Source: JBBRSD01 sp038245725 (GTDB lineage: Bacteria; Actinomycetota; Coriobacteriia; Anaerosomatales; JAAXUF01). From it: a stretch of DNA of 64,000 bases. Under the pieces are notes generated by a model that saw nothing but the letters and a program-made list of their open reading frames with translations, made no database searches and had not been told where the DNA came from. Location: assembly GCA_038245725.1 (NCBI GenBank), contig JBBRSD010000001.1, positions 372,001 to 436,000 on the forward strand, given 5' to 3'. Shown piece after piece: positions 8,222 through 16,327 of the stretch; position 1 is the stretch's first letter, and each line of letters opens with the position of its first letter. Both the position numbers and the translations under genes were made by a program.

Positions 8222-10048
8222 ATGTGTGGAATCGTCGGATACATCGGCCCGCGCAACGCGAGCGACGTGCTTCTCGGCGGGCTTGCTCGGCTTGAATATC
8301 GCGGCTACGACTCGGCGGGCGTCGCCATCATCGACGACGGAGCCCTCACGGTCGCTCGGCGCGTGGGCAAGCTCATCAACCTGCGCAACGCGCTCGAGTC
8401 CGCGCCGGTCGCGGGTCGCGTGGGGATAGGTCATACCCGCTGGGCGACGCACGGCAAGCCGAGCGAAGAGAACGCGCATCCGCACATCGACTGCACCGGT
8501 CGCATCGCAGTCGTGCACAACGGAATCATCGAGAACTACGTCGATCTGCGCGAGCAGCTCGCCGCCAACGGTCACATCCTGCGCTCCGAGACCGACACCG
8601 AGACGATCGCACACCTCGTCGAGAGCTTCTTCACAGGAGACCTCACGGCTGCGGTGGCCCGCGCGATCGAGGAGTTCGAGGGCGCCTACGCGCTCGCGGT
8701 CGTGCACCTCGACAACCCCGACACCATCGTTGCTGCTCGCAAGGACTCGCCGCTCATCATCGGCATCGGCCGAGGAGAGACGATCGTCGCAAGCGACATC
8801 CCCGCAGTGCTCGAGTACACACGCGAAGTGCTCGTACTGCATGACGGCGAGATCGCGACGGTGACTTCTGAGGGCGTGACGGTGCGCGACGCGGGCGGCA
8901 TCGTCGCCAAGCCCGAGATGATGCACGTCGAGTGGGACCTCGACGCCGCCGAGAAGGGCGGCTACGAGGACTTCATGCTCAAGGAGATCTGCGAGCAGCC
9001 CAAGGCGATCCGGGAAACGCTGCGCGGGCGCCTCTCCGAGAGCGGGCAGATCGAGCTCTCGGAGCTCAAGATGACAATCGAGCAGATCGTTGCGGTCGAC
9101 CGTGTCTACATCATCGCCTGCGGGACGTCGTTGCACGCGGGTCTCTCGGCGAAGCACCTGATCGAGAACTGGGCGCGCATCCCCGTCGAGGTGCAGTGCA
9201 GCAGCGAGTTCCGCTACGCCGACCCGATCATCGACGAGGAGACGCTCGTCGTCGCGATCACTCAGTCGGGCGAGACCGCCGACACGCTCGCCGCTGTCCG
9301 AGAAGCGCGCGACCGCGGTGCGAAGCTCATCGCGATCACGAACGTGGTGGGATCTCGCATCACGCGTGAGTCCGACGGCGTGCTCTACACACACGCGGGC
9401 CCCGAAATCGGCGTCGCTGCGACCAAGACGTTCACGGCGCAGATCGCCGCGCTCACGGTGTTGGCCCTCAAGCTCGCACAGGTGAGGGGAACCCTGTCCG
9501 ACGAGCGCGTCGAGTCGCTCTTCGCCGAGCTCTCGACGATCCCCGACATCGTCGAGGCGATTCTCGTGGACCTGCGCGAGATCGAGGAGGCGGCGGCGGC
9601 GTTCGTCTCGGCGAAGAGCTCGCTGTTCCTCGGGCGCGGTGTGGGCGTCGCGATCGCCATGGAAGGCGCGCTCAAGCTCAAGGAGATCAGTTACATCCAC
9701 GCGGAGGCCTACCCGGCCGGCGAGATGAAGCACGGCCCGATCGCGCTCATCACTGACGAGGTCCCGGTGGTGGTCGTCGCCACGCAGGGCCACGTCTACG
9801 AGAAAGTCGTGAGCAACATCCAGGAGGTCCGTGCGCGCGGCGCGAAGGTGATCGTTGTCGCGACGGCGGGCGACGACGACATTCGGCAGCACGCCGAGCA
9901 CGTCTTGAGCATCCCGCACGTGTCCGAGGTTCTCTCGGCTATCCCGACGACGATCCCGCTCCAGGTGCTGGCGTACCATATCGCCAAGGCGCGCGGGTGC
10001 AACGTCGACCAGCCGCGCAACCTCGCCAAGTCCGTGACGGTGGAGTAG
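8222..10048 (+). CDS. glmS: Glutamine--fructose-6-phosphate aminotransferase GlmS
   Basis: Makes glucosamine-6-phosphate from fructose-6-phosphate and glutamine, the committed step to UDP-GlcNAc. The 608-residue product begins MCGIVGYIG with the glutaminase nucleophile Cys2. It has an N-terminal class-II amidotransferase domain (about 1-220), two SIS sugar-isomerase domains and the conserved C-terminus ending NLAKSVTVE. Expression is probably controlled by the ribozyme in its leader. The next gene, acpS, starts 6 nt later. Confidence 0.98.
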   Translation: MCGIVGYIGPRNASDVLLGGLARLEYRGYDSAGVAIIDDGALTVARRVGKLINLRNALESAPVAGRVGIGHTRWATHGKPSEENAHPHIDCTGRIAVVHNGIIENYVDLREQLAANGHILRSETDTETIAHLVESFFTGDLTAAVARAIEEFEGAYALAVVHLDNPDTIVAARKDSPLIIGIGRGETIVASDIPAVLEYTREVLVLHDGEIATVTSEGVTVRDAGGIVAKPEMMHVEWDLDAAEKGGYEDFMLKEICEQPKAIRETLRGRLSESGQIELSELKMTIEQIVAVDRVYIIACGTSLHAGLSAKHLIENWARIPVEVQCSSEFRYADPIIDEETLVVAITQSGETADTLAAVREARDRGAKLIAITNVVGSRITRESDGVLYTHAGPEIGVAATKTFTAQIAALTVLALKLAQVRGTLSDERVESLFAELSTIPDIVEAILVDLREIEEAAAAFVSAKSSLFLGRGVGVAIAMEGALKLKEISYIHAEAYPAGEMKHGPIALITDEVPVVVVATQGHVYEKVVSNIQEVRARGAKVIVVATAGDDDIRQHAEHVLSIPHVSEVLSAIPTTIPLQVLAYHIAKARGCNVDQPRNLAKSVTVE

Positions 10049-10054
10049 GGGCAC

Positions 10055-10552
10055 ATGAGCGTACTGGGACTGGGCGTCGACATCGTCGAGATCGACCGGA
10101 TGAAGCTCGCGCTTGAGCGCACGCCGCGCCTTCGCGAGCGGATCTTCTCCTCTGATGAGCGCTGGTACTGCGAGCACAAGGCGAAGCCGTACGTGCACTA
10201 CGCGATGCGGTTCGCTGCCAAGGAGGCCGTGCTCAAGGCGCTCGGGACCGGTTTCTCGGGAATGCGTTTTTGCGACGTCGAGGTCGTGCGAGAGAACAAC
10301 GGCCGGCCCGTGCCGAAGCTTTCGGGCCGTGCCGCCGAGCGTGCCGAGGAGCTCGGCGTCGTCGAGATGCATCTGTCGCTGTCGTTCACGCACACGACCG
10401 CAGTTGCATCAGCCGTCGCGATCACGGCAGACGCTCGTCCGCGCAAGGACGAGCGCCCCGACCCGAAGGCGCAGCTTGCCGCCTCGTTCAAGGAGGCAAA
10501 GGCGCTGCTCGATGACGTCACGGGCGGGAATTCGGGTACCGACTCAGAGTAG
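10055..10552 (+). CDS. acpS: Holo-[acyl-carrier-protein] synthase AcpS
   Basis: Transfers 4'-phosphopantetheine from CoA to apo-ACP for fatty-acid synthesis. The catalytic domain (about 1-125) shows the magnesium-binding Asp9 in GLGVDIVEI and Glu57 in FAAKEAVLKAL, plus the SFTHT strand. At 165 residues it is about 40 residues longer than the usual 120-130. The extra tail is charged, with an Ala/Lys-rich helix. The ATG lies 6 nt after glmS, which suggests co-transcription, and a terminator follows. Confidence 0.93.
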   Translation: MSVLGLGVDIVEIDRMKLALERTPRLRERIFSSDERWYCEHKAKPYVHYAMRFAAKEAVLKALGTGFSGMRFCDVEVVRENNGRPVPKLSGRAAERAEELGVVEMHLSLSFTHTTAVASAVAITADARPRKDERPDPKAQLAASFKEAKALLDDVTGGNSGTDSE

Positions 10553-10558
10553 GCTTGC

Positions 10559-10588
10559 CGGGCGGTCCCGCTCAGGGGCCGCCCGTTT
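10559..10588 (+). terminator. Rho-independent terminator after acpS
   Basis: An 11-bp stem (arms 10559-10569 and 10575-10585, one T-G pair) with a 5-nt loop, followed by TTT. It begins 6 nt after the acpS stop and marks the end of the glmS-acpS transcript. Confidence 0.75.
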
Positions 10589-10609
10589 CATATCGCGAGG
10601 GGATGAGCG

Positions 10610-12139
10610 ATGTACCGCGCACTCACCGCACTCGAGTCCCGCGCCGTCGAAGAACGTGCCGTCAGCGAGGAGGGCACCTCGCTCGCCACGCTCATGCGCG
10701 CCGCGGGAGCCGCGGTCGCCCGCGAGCTCGCCGAGCACGTGCCCGAGGGCGATCTCATCGTGCTGGCGGGTGCGGGCAACAACGGCGGCGACGGCTGGAT
10801 CGCAGCGCGCGAGCTGCACGCAGGCGGCCGCACCGTCCGCGTGCTCTCGCTGCGCGACCCGCGCGAGCTCTCCGGCATCGCCGCCGACGCGGCTGCCGAG
10901 GCGATCGCCGCCGGCGTGGCGTGGAGCGCGCCCGCGGCACCGCCGAGCGTGAGCGAGCTCGCCGAGGCGGCTGGGATCGCCGACGCGCTGCTGGGTACCG
11001 GCTCGTCGGGGGCGCTGCGCGAGCCGCTGTCGGCATGGGTCGAAGCGGCGAACGCGAGCGGGGCCTACCTGCTCGCCGTCGACATCCCCACCGGCGTTGA
11101 CAGCGACTCGGGAGCCGTAGCAGGCGCTGCGATCGACGCCGACTGCACCGTCACCTTCACGGCGCCCAAACGCGGGCTCGTCATCTACCCGGGAGCCGGT
11201 TACGCGGGCGAGGTCGTGGTCGCCGACATCGGTGTTGACGCGCGGCTCGCCAACGTCGCCAGCACGCCCGAGATCTGGACCGCCGATGAGTATGCCTCGC
11301 TTCTGCCGCTGCCCGCACCCGACGCGCACAAGAACTCGCGCGGCCGCGTGCTCGTGGTCGCCGGCTCCGCGGCATACCCGGGTGCGGCGATCCTCGCGAC
11401 CCGCGGCGCGATGCGCAGCGGCGCCGGCTACGTGACGCTCGCGGTGCCGCAGCCGATCGTCGCCATCGCGCACGCTCATCTGCTCGCGGCACCGGTCGTC
11501 GGGCTGGCGCAGGGCAAGTCGGGAGCGTTCTCCTCGGCGGCCGGCGAGAAGCTGGTGCGACTGTCGCGCGAGTACGACGCCGTCGTGCTGGGCCCCGGGC
11601 TCACTCTCGCGGACGGGGCGGTCGCCGCGGCACGCCAGCTCGTGGCGCAAGTCGAGGTGCCACTCGTCGTCGACGCCGATGCCTTGAATGCACTCGTCGA
11701 CGCGCAGGAGCTGCTCGAGTCGCGCACTGCGCTCACGGTGATTACGCCACACCCAGGCGAGCTGGGGCGGCTGCTCGGGGTGCCGACGTCGGCCGTGCAG
11801 GCTGACAGGCTCGCGGCTTCGGCGAAGTTCGCCACAGAGAGCTGCGCGGTCATCCTCAAGGGCGCCGGTACCGTCATCAGCTGCGGCAACCGGCAGGTCA
11901 TCAACGTGTCCGGCACGCCAGCGCTTTCGACCGCCGGCACCGGCGACGTGCTCTCGGGCATCGTCGGCGCGTTTCTCGCGCAGGGACTTGGGCCGCTCGA
12001 TGCGGCCGCGCTCGCGGTGTATCTGCACGGGCGCGCAGGTGAAGCGGCCGCTGCCGCGCTTACACCGATGTGCGTGACCGCCGAAGACATCCCGGAGTTC
12101 CTGCCAGAGGCAGTGGGCGAGCTGCTCGGCGGGTGGTAG
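10610..12139 (+). CDS. nnr: Bifunctional NAD(P)HX epimerase/dehydratase Nnr
   Basis: Repairs hydrated NAD(P)H: the N-terminal half epimerises R- and S-NAD(P)HX and the C-terminal half dehydrates S-NAD(P)HX using ADP or ATP. The 509-residue product fuses a YjeF_N domain (about 1-215, with GAGNNGGDGW) and a ribokinase-like domain (about 225-500, with TAGTGDVLSG and its catalytic Asp). ATG 10610 has GAGGGGA upstream. The acpS-nnr-alr neighbourhood is common in Gram-positive bacteria. Confidence 0.95.
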   Translation: MYRALTALESRAVEERAVSEEGTSLATLMRAAGAAVARELAEHVPEGDLIVLAGAGNNGGDGWIAARELHAGGRTVRVLSLRDPRELSGIAADAAAEAIAAGVAWSAPAAPPSVSELAEAAGIADALLGTGSSGALREPLSAWVEAANASGAYLLAVDIPTGVDSDSGAVAGAAIDADCTVTFTAPKRGLVIYPGAGYAGEVVVADIGVDARLANVASTPEIWTADEYASLLPLPAPDAHKNSRGRVLVVAGSAAYPGAAILATRGAMRSGAGYVTLAVPQPIVAIAHAHLLAAPVVGLAQGKSGAFSSAAGEKLVRLSREYDAVVLGPGLTLADGAVAAARQLVAQVEVPLVVDADALNALVDAQELLESRTALTVITPHPGELGRLLGVPTSAVQADRLAASAKFATESCAVILKGAGTVISCGNRQVINVSGTPALSTAGTGDVLSGIVGAFLAQGLGPLDAAALAVYLHGRAGEAAAAALTPMCVTAEDIPEFLPEAVGELLGGW

Positions 12140-12176
12140 GCTCGGCGTGTGTGCGGACTGACCTCAGGAGGATGTC

Positions 12177-12644
12177 GTGGCAGATAAGACCGCAGCAGAC
12201 ATCATGACCGCCGACCCCGTGACGGTCGCGCCCGACCTGCCGGTCACCGAGGCGGCGCGCATCATGGTCGAGCACGGTATCGGCGCGCTTCCCGTCGTGG
12301 ATGCCGGGAGGCTGATCGGTCTCGTCACCGAGGGCGATCTGATCATGTCCGACGTGAAGCTCGAGTTCCCCACCTACATCCATCTGCTCGACGGTTTCAT
12401 CATGTATCCGCCGGCAATGACCAAGTTCGATCACGAGCTCAAGAAGGCGATTGCCGCCAACGTGCTCGACGTGATGACCTCTCGACCTTTCACCGTGCAA
12501 GCCTCGTCGCCGATCGAGGACGTGGCGACGGTGCTCGTCGAGCGCGATGTGTCGCGGATTCCCGTGCTCGACGGTGACGAGCTCGTAGGTATCATCACGA
12601 AGTCAGATGTCGTCCGTTCGATGTTCGGAGGCAAGAAGAAGTGA
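12177..12644 (+). CDS. Tandem CBS-domain protein
   Basis: A 155-residue soluble protein made almost entirely of two CBS motifs (about 8-65 and 95-150), each with the pattern IMT..P.TV followed by GxLPVVD or RIPVLD. Such Bateman modules bind adenine nucleotides or other ligands and usually regulate a partner. No catalytic domain is present. GTG 12177 follows AGGAGGA at 12166-12172. Its stop overlaps the alr start by 4 nt, so it is translationally coupled to alanine racemase. A link to wall synthesis is inferred from position only. Confidence 0.88.
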   Translation: MADKTAADIMTADPVTVAPDLPVTEAARIMVEHGIGALPVVDAGRLIGLVTEGDLIMSDVKLEFPTYIHLLDGFIMYPPAMTKFDHELKKAIAANVLDVMTSRPFTVQASSPIEDVATVLVERDVSRIPVLDGDELVGIITKSDVVRSMFGGKKK

Positions 12645-13759
12645 CGCAGCACCGGTGGGCGTGGGTCGAGATCGATCTTTCAGCGGTTCAGCACAACATT
12701 CGCACACTCAAGGCGCTCACGAAGCCCGGCACGTTGTTCATGGCGGTCGTGAAAGCCGATGGCTACGGGCATGGCGCACTCCACGTCGCACGCGCGGCGC
12801 TCTCCGCGGGCGCGGAGCGGCTCGGCGTTGCGACCGTCGACGAGGCGATCGCTCTGCGAGAGGCCGGCATCACCGCTCCCATCCAGCTCCTCTCCGAACC
12901 TCCCGAGACGACCGTGCGCGACGTCCTCGATCACGATCTCATCACGACGGTGACGACCCGAGAATTCGCCGTGGCGCTGGGCAAGCAGGCGCTTCTGCGC
13001 GACACGGTCGCTCGCTACCATCTCAAGATCGACACCGGCATGCACCGCATCGGGGTCGACGCCGACGACGCGGCCCAGTTCTCGCGATCGCTCATCGACT
13101 TCCCGGGCTTGGCGCTCGAAGGTACGTTCACGCATTTCGCGACCGCGGACGTTCCCGGCGACTGGGACGCGCAGCGTCAGCTCGAGCGGTTCCTCCGGGC
13201 GCTCGACGAGATGCGGACCGAGGGTGTCGACCCCGGCATCGTGCACGCGGCGAACAGCCCGGCCACGATCCTGTATCCGGAGGCGCACTTCGGCATGGTG
13301 CGCTGCGGGATCGCGATCTACGGCCTGCATCCGGCCAAGTCCACCTACGGCGTGATCGACCTCAGGCCTGCGATGAGCGTCAAGGCGCGTGTGAGCTTCG
13401 AGAAGCGCGTCGGCATGGGCGACGGCGTCTCCTACGGCCTCACGTGGCACGCCGCGGCGCCTACCGAGATCGCCACGCTTCCGCTCGGCTACGCAGATGG
13501 TGTGCACCGCGTGTGCTCCAACGAGATGCAGGTTCTTCTCGGCGGGAAGCGGTGTCGGCAGGTCGGACGTGTGTGCATGGACCAGCTCATGGTCGAGGTC
13601 GCGCGCGGCGAGCGTGTCGTGCGGGGAGACGAGGCGGTGATCGTGGGCTCGCAGGGAAGCGAGACGATCACGATGGACGAGCTCGCCGACATCGCAGGGA
13701 CGATCAACTACGAGACCGCGTGCGCGTTCGGCATGAGGCTCGAACGGGTGTACCGCTGA
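12641..13759 (+). CDS. alr: Alanine racemase
   Basis: PLP enzyme interconverting L- and D-alanine for peptidoglycan. The 372-residue product carries the PLP lysine K38 in VVKADGYGHG and the second catalytic tyrosine in GDGVSYG towards the C-terminus. Length and two-domain layout (TIM barrel, then beta domain) are normal. GTG 12641 overlaps the upstream CBS gene stop (GTGA), indicating coupling. Confidence 0.97.
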   Translation: MTQHRWAWVEIDLSAVQHNIRTLKALTKPGTLFMAVVKADGYGHGALHVARAALSAGAERLGVATVDEAIALREAGITAPIQLLSEPPETTVRDVLDHDLITTVTTREFAVALGKQALLRDTVARYHLKIDTGMHRIGVDADDAAQFSRSLIDFPGLALEGTFTHFATADVPGDWDAQRQLERFLRALDEMRTEGVDPGIVHAANSPATILYPEAHFGMVRCGIAIYGLHPAKSTYGVIDLRPAMSVKARVSFEKRVGMGDGVSYGLTWHAAAPTEIATLPLGYADGVHRVCSNEMQVLLGGKRCRQVGRVCMDQLMVEVARGERVVRGDEAVIVGSQGSETITMDELADIAGTINYETACAFGMRLERVYR

Positions 13760-13866
13760 TCGCCGAGTAGGCCGGACCCGCTCCCTGCCATGGGCTAGAA
13801 TGGACGGCGGCTAAGGCGTCGCCGTGGCCGAGCACCCACATCTCGTCGGCGAAGGAGCCAGGCACC

Positions 13867-14382
13867 ATGGAATTCTCGGAGGTTCTCGCGAAACGGCGCA
13901 GCGTGCGCCATTTCAACGCAAAGCTCGACGTCTCCGATGAAGACATCCGCGCGCTCATCGAGGCCGCGGTCGTCGCACCTACGGCCGGCAACATTCAGCC
14001 GTGGCGCTTCACCATCGTGCGCTCGATCGAGGCGCGGGAGAAGCTTGCCGGGGCGCTGCATCAGCGATGGGCCACAAGCGCGCCGGTCGCGATCGTAGTG
14101 TCAGTCGACCCGAGGCCGTGCTACGCGCGCTACGGTGAGCGCGGAGAGCGCCTTTATGCGATCCAGGACACTGCGCTGGCCGTGAGCAACATCCTGCTCG
14201 CCGCGGTCGATCGCGGACTGGCCTCGTGCTTCATCGGCGCGTTCGACACGGATGCTGTCCGCGAGGCGGTGGGGATCGCTGCGCCTATCGAGCCGGTGGC
14301 CGTGCTGCCCGTGGGCTACTCGGCCGAGTCCGCCGGACGCCCTGCGCGCCGGCCGCTGTCCGAAGTCGCGACCTGGATCTAG
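13867..14382 (+). CDS. Nitroreductase family protein
   Basis: Flavin-dependent oxidoreductase of the nitroreductase superfamily, which reduces quinones, nitro-compounds or other acceptors with NAD(P)H. The 171-residue product begins with the FMN-binding stretch LAKRRSVRHF and has APTAGNIQPWRF and a GLASCFIGAF motif near residue 120. It is on the short side of the family. AAGGAG lies before the ATG, and a TAGAAT -10-like box at 13796-13801 lies in the upstream gap. The physiological substrate cannot be told from the sequence. Confidence 0.9.
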   Translation: MEFSEVLAKRRSVRHFNAKLDVSDEDIRALIEAAVVAPTAGNIQPWRFTIVRSIEAREKLAGALHQRWATSAPVAIVVSVDPRPCYARYGERGERLYAIQDTALAVSNILLAAVDRGLASCFIGAFDTDAVREAVGIAAPIEPVAVLPVGYSAESAGRPARRPLSEVATWI

Positions 14383-14397
14383 AGGAGGCCGCACGAG

Positions 14398-15039
14398 GTG
14401 ACTGGCCTGGGTTGCGGGAGCCTTCGCGAGCTGTCCGAGTTCATCGGCGACTGTCATCGATGTCCTCTCGGCTTCACATGCACGACGCTCGTGTTCGGCG
14501 CGGGGGATCCTGCCGCGCGCGTCATGTTCGTGGGCGAGGCGCCGGGCAAGAACGAGGACCTGACCGGTGAGCCGTTCGTGGGAGCGGCAGGCAAGTTGCT
14601 GAGCGAGCTGCTCGAACACGCGGGACTGACGCGTGATGAGGTCTACATCGCCAACGTGATCAAATGCCGCCCGCCGGGCAACCGGAATCCGGAAGCGATC
14701 GAGATCGAAACGTGCACGCCGTTCCTTCGCGAGCAGATTCGCCTCATCGAGCCGGAGATCCTCGTCACGCTCGGCAACTTCGCGACGAAGTTCGTCCTCA
14801 AGACCGACACCGGCATCACGCAGCTGCGCGGCAACCCGCGCCCCGTCGGCCGCTTCACCGTGCTGCCGATATTCCACCCCGCCGCCTCCATCTACGACCG
14901 AACCAAGCGTGACGCACTGCTCGGCGACTTCGAGACGTTGCGCGATCTGCTCGCCCAACCTGCCGAGAAGCCCGCGGACGCGCCCGTGCCCGGGGCCGAC
15001 GCGCCGGTCGACTCGCCCGCTACGACGACGCTGTTCTAG
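14398..15039 (+). CDS. Family 4 uracil-DNA glycosylase (4Fe-4S type)
   Basis: Removes uracil from DNA. The 213-residue product has the [4Fe-4S] ligand cysteines C19 and C22 near the N-terminus and a second pair in IKCRPP and ETCTPF. Motif A is GEAPGKNEDL followed by GEPFVG and motif B is HPAA. The last 25 residues are an Ala/Pro-rich tail. GTG 14398 is the chosen start, with GAGGAGG 15-20 nt upstream. It is placed 14 nt before tsaE, probably in one operon. Confidence 0.93.
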   Translation: MTGLGCGSLRELSEFIGDCHRCPLGFTCTTLVFGAGDPAARVMFVGEAPGKNEDLTGEPFVGAAGKLLSELLEHAGLTRDEVYIANVIKCRPPGNRNPEAIEIETCTPFLREQIRLIEPEILVTLGNFATKFVLKTDTGITQLRGNPRPVGRFTVLPIFHPAASIYDRTKRDALLGDFETLRDLLAQPAEKPADAPVPGADAPVDSPATTTLF

Positions 15040-15053
15040 GAGAGCCACCGCCC

Positions 15054-15554
15054 ATGCCCGCACGCACCATCACCACCGACAGCGAGAGCGCGACCAGAGC
15101 GGTCGGGCGCGCCTTGGCGCCACTCGTGGCCGCCGGCGACGTCATCGTGCTCTCGGGCGACCTCGGCGCGGGCAAGACGCAGCTCACGAAGGGGCTTGCG
15201 GCCGCTCTCGGCGTGGGTGAAGCGGTCACCAGCCCCACCTTCAACATCCTGCTCGTGCACGAAGGACGCATCCCGCTCAACCACTTCGACCTCTACCGCC
15301 TCGAACGCGCCGAGGAGCTCGACGATCTCGACTACTGGGGCGTGCTCGAGTCCGGAGGCGTCTCAGTCGTCGAGTGGGGCGACCGATTCGAGGAAGCCGT
15401 GCCCGAGGAGTGCGTCATCGTCCGCATCCGCGTCACCGGCGACGACTCTCGAGCGCTCGAGATCGAGCCGAGGGGCGCGCGCGGAGCCGAGCTCGCGGAC
15501 GCGTGGGCGGCGGCTGCCGCGGACGTGCCCGGCGTCGGAGGCGAGCGCGCGTGA
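15054..15554 (+). CDS. tsaE: tRNA t6A biosynthesis ATPase TsaE
   Basis: P-loop ATPase that works with TsaB and TsaD to form threonylcarbamoyladenosine at A37 of ANN-decoding tRNAs. Walker A is GDLGAGKT and the family motif TSPTFN follows, then the HFDLYRL strand. At 166 residues it is slightly longer than usual because of an Ala-rich tail. The stop overlaps the tsaB start by 4 nt. Confidence 0.95.
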   Translation: MPARTITTDSESATRAVGRALAPLVAAGDVIVLSGDLGAGKTQLTKGLAAALGVGEAVTSPTFNILLVHEGRIPLNHFDLYRLERAEELDDLDYWGVLESGGVSVVEWGDRFEEAVPEECVIVRIRVTGDDSRALEIEPRGARGAELADAWAAAAADVPGVGGERA

Positions 15555-16327
15555 GCAAGCTGCTGCTCGCGCTCGACACGGCCACCGAGCGCACGACGGC
15601 GGGGCTCGCACGTCTGGGCGACGACGGGCTCGACATGTTCGCAGCGGCAGTGGTCGACGCACCTCGCGCCGCGATGTCGCGGCTGCTGCCGATGGTCGAG
15701 ACGCTGCTGTCCGCACACGACCTCACGATCGGCGACGTGGAGGGCGTCATCGTCGGTCGCGGCCCGGGATCGTTCACCGGCGTGCGCATCGGTGTGGCGA
15801 CGGCGAAGGGTCTTGCGCATGGCCTCGGCTGTCCGCTCTGGGGCGTCAATACGCTCGATGCGATCGCATGGGGCCACCCCGACTGCGACGGGTTGCTGGG
15901 GGTACTGGGCGATGCGGCGCGCGGCGAGGTGTACCCGGCGCTTTACCGCTGCGCTGGCGGGCACCCGGAACGGCTCACGCCGGACCGCTCGGTCAAGCCG
16001 GCGCAGGTCGCGGCCGAATGGGCCGCGCTCGACGGACCGATCGCGCTTACCGGCAACGGCCTGCGCAAGTTCGCGCCGATCTTTACCGACGCTCTGGGCG
16101 CGCGGGCCGAGGTCGATGACGAGGAATGGTGGGCACCGCAGCCCGCCGGGCTCTTCGAGGCGTGGCGCGCCCTGCTTGCCAGTGACGCACTCGGCTCGGG
16201 CGAACCAGGCGCGGTGCTGCCCGTCTACACGCGCCTGTCAGACGCCGAGGAGAACGAGCGCATCCGGGACGGTCTCTCGCCGCACCCGACGCCAGGTTCC
16301 GGCGTTGCCGGTGGTGAGGACCGATGA
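15551..16327 (+). CDS. tsaB: tRNA t6A complex subunit TsaB
   Basis: Non-catalytic ASKHA-fold partner of TsaD. The 258-residue product begins with a degenerate ATPase strand (LLALDTATERTTAGL) and contains GRGPGSFTGVRIG, the hallmark TsaB motif. GTG 15551 overlaps the tsaE stop; the open frame runs upstream to 15374 but the overlap start gives the canonical N-terminus. Its stop overlaps the next start as ATGA. Confidence 0.96.
   Translation: MSKLLLALDTATERTTAGLARLGDDGLDMFAAAVVDAPRAAMSRLLPMVETLLSAHDLTIGDVEGVIVGRGPGSFTGVRIGVATAKGLAHGLGCPLWGVNTLDAIAWGHPDCDGLLGVLGDAARGEVYPALYRCAGGHPERLTPDRSVKPAQVAAEWAALDGPIALTGNGLRKFAPIFTDALGARAEVDDEEWWAPQPAGLFEAWRALLASDALGSGEPGAVLPVYTRLSDAEENERIRDGLSPHPTPGSGVAGGEDR

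Noticed and set aside
7997..10393. A 798-codon open frame on the minus strand across glmS and acpS
   Set aside because: It is antisense to glmS, has no ribosome-binding site, and its product is rich in Arg, His and Asp as expected for a mirror frame of high-GC coding DNA. It also covers the ribozyme.
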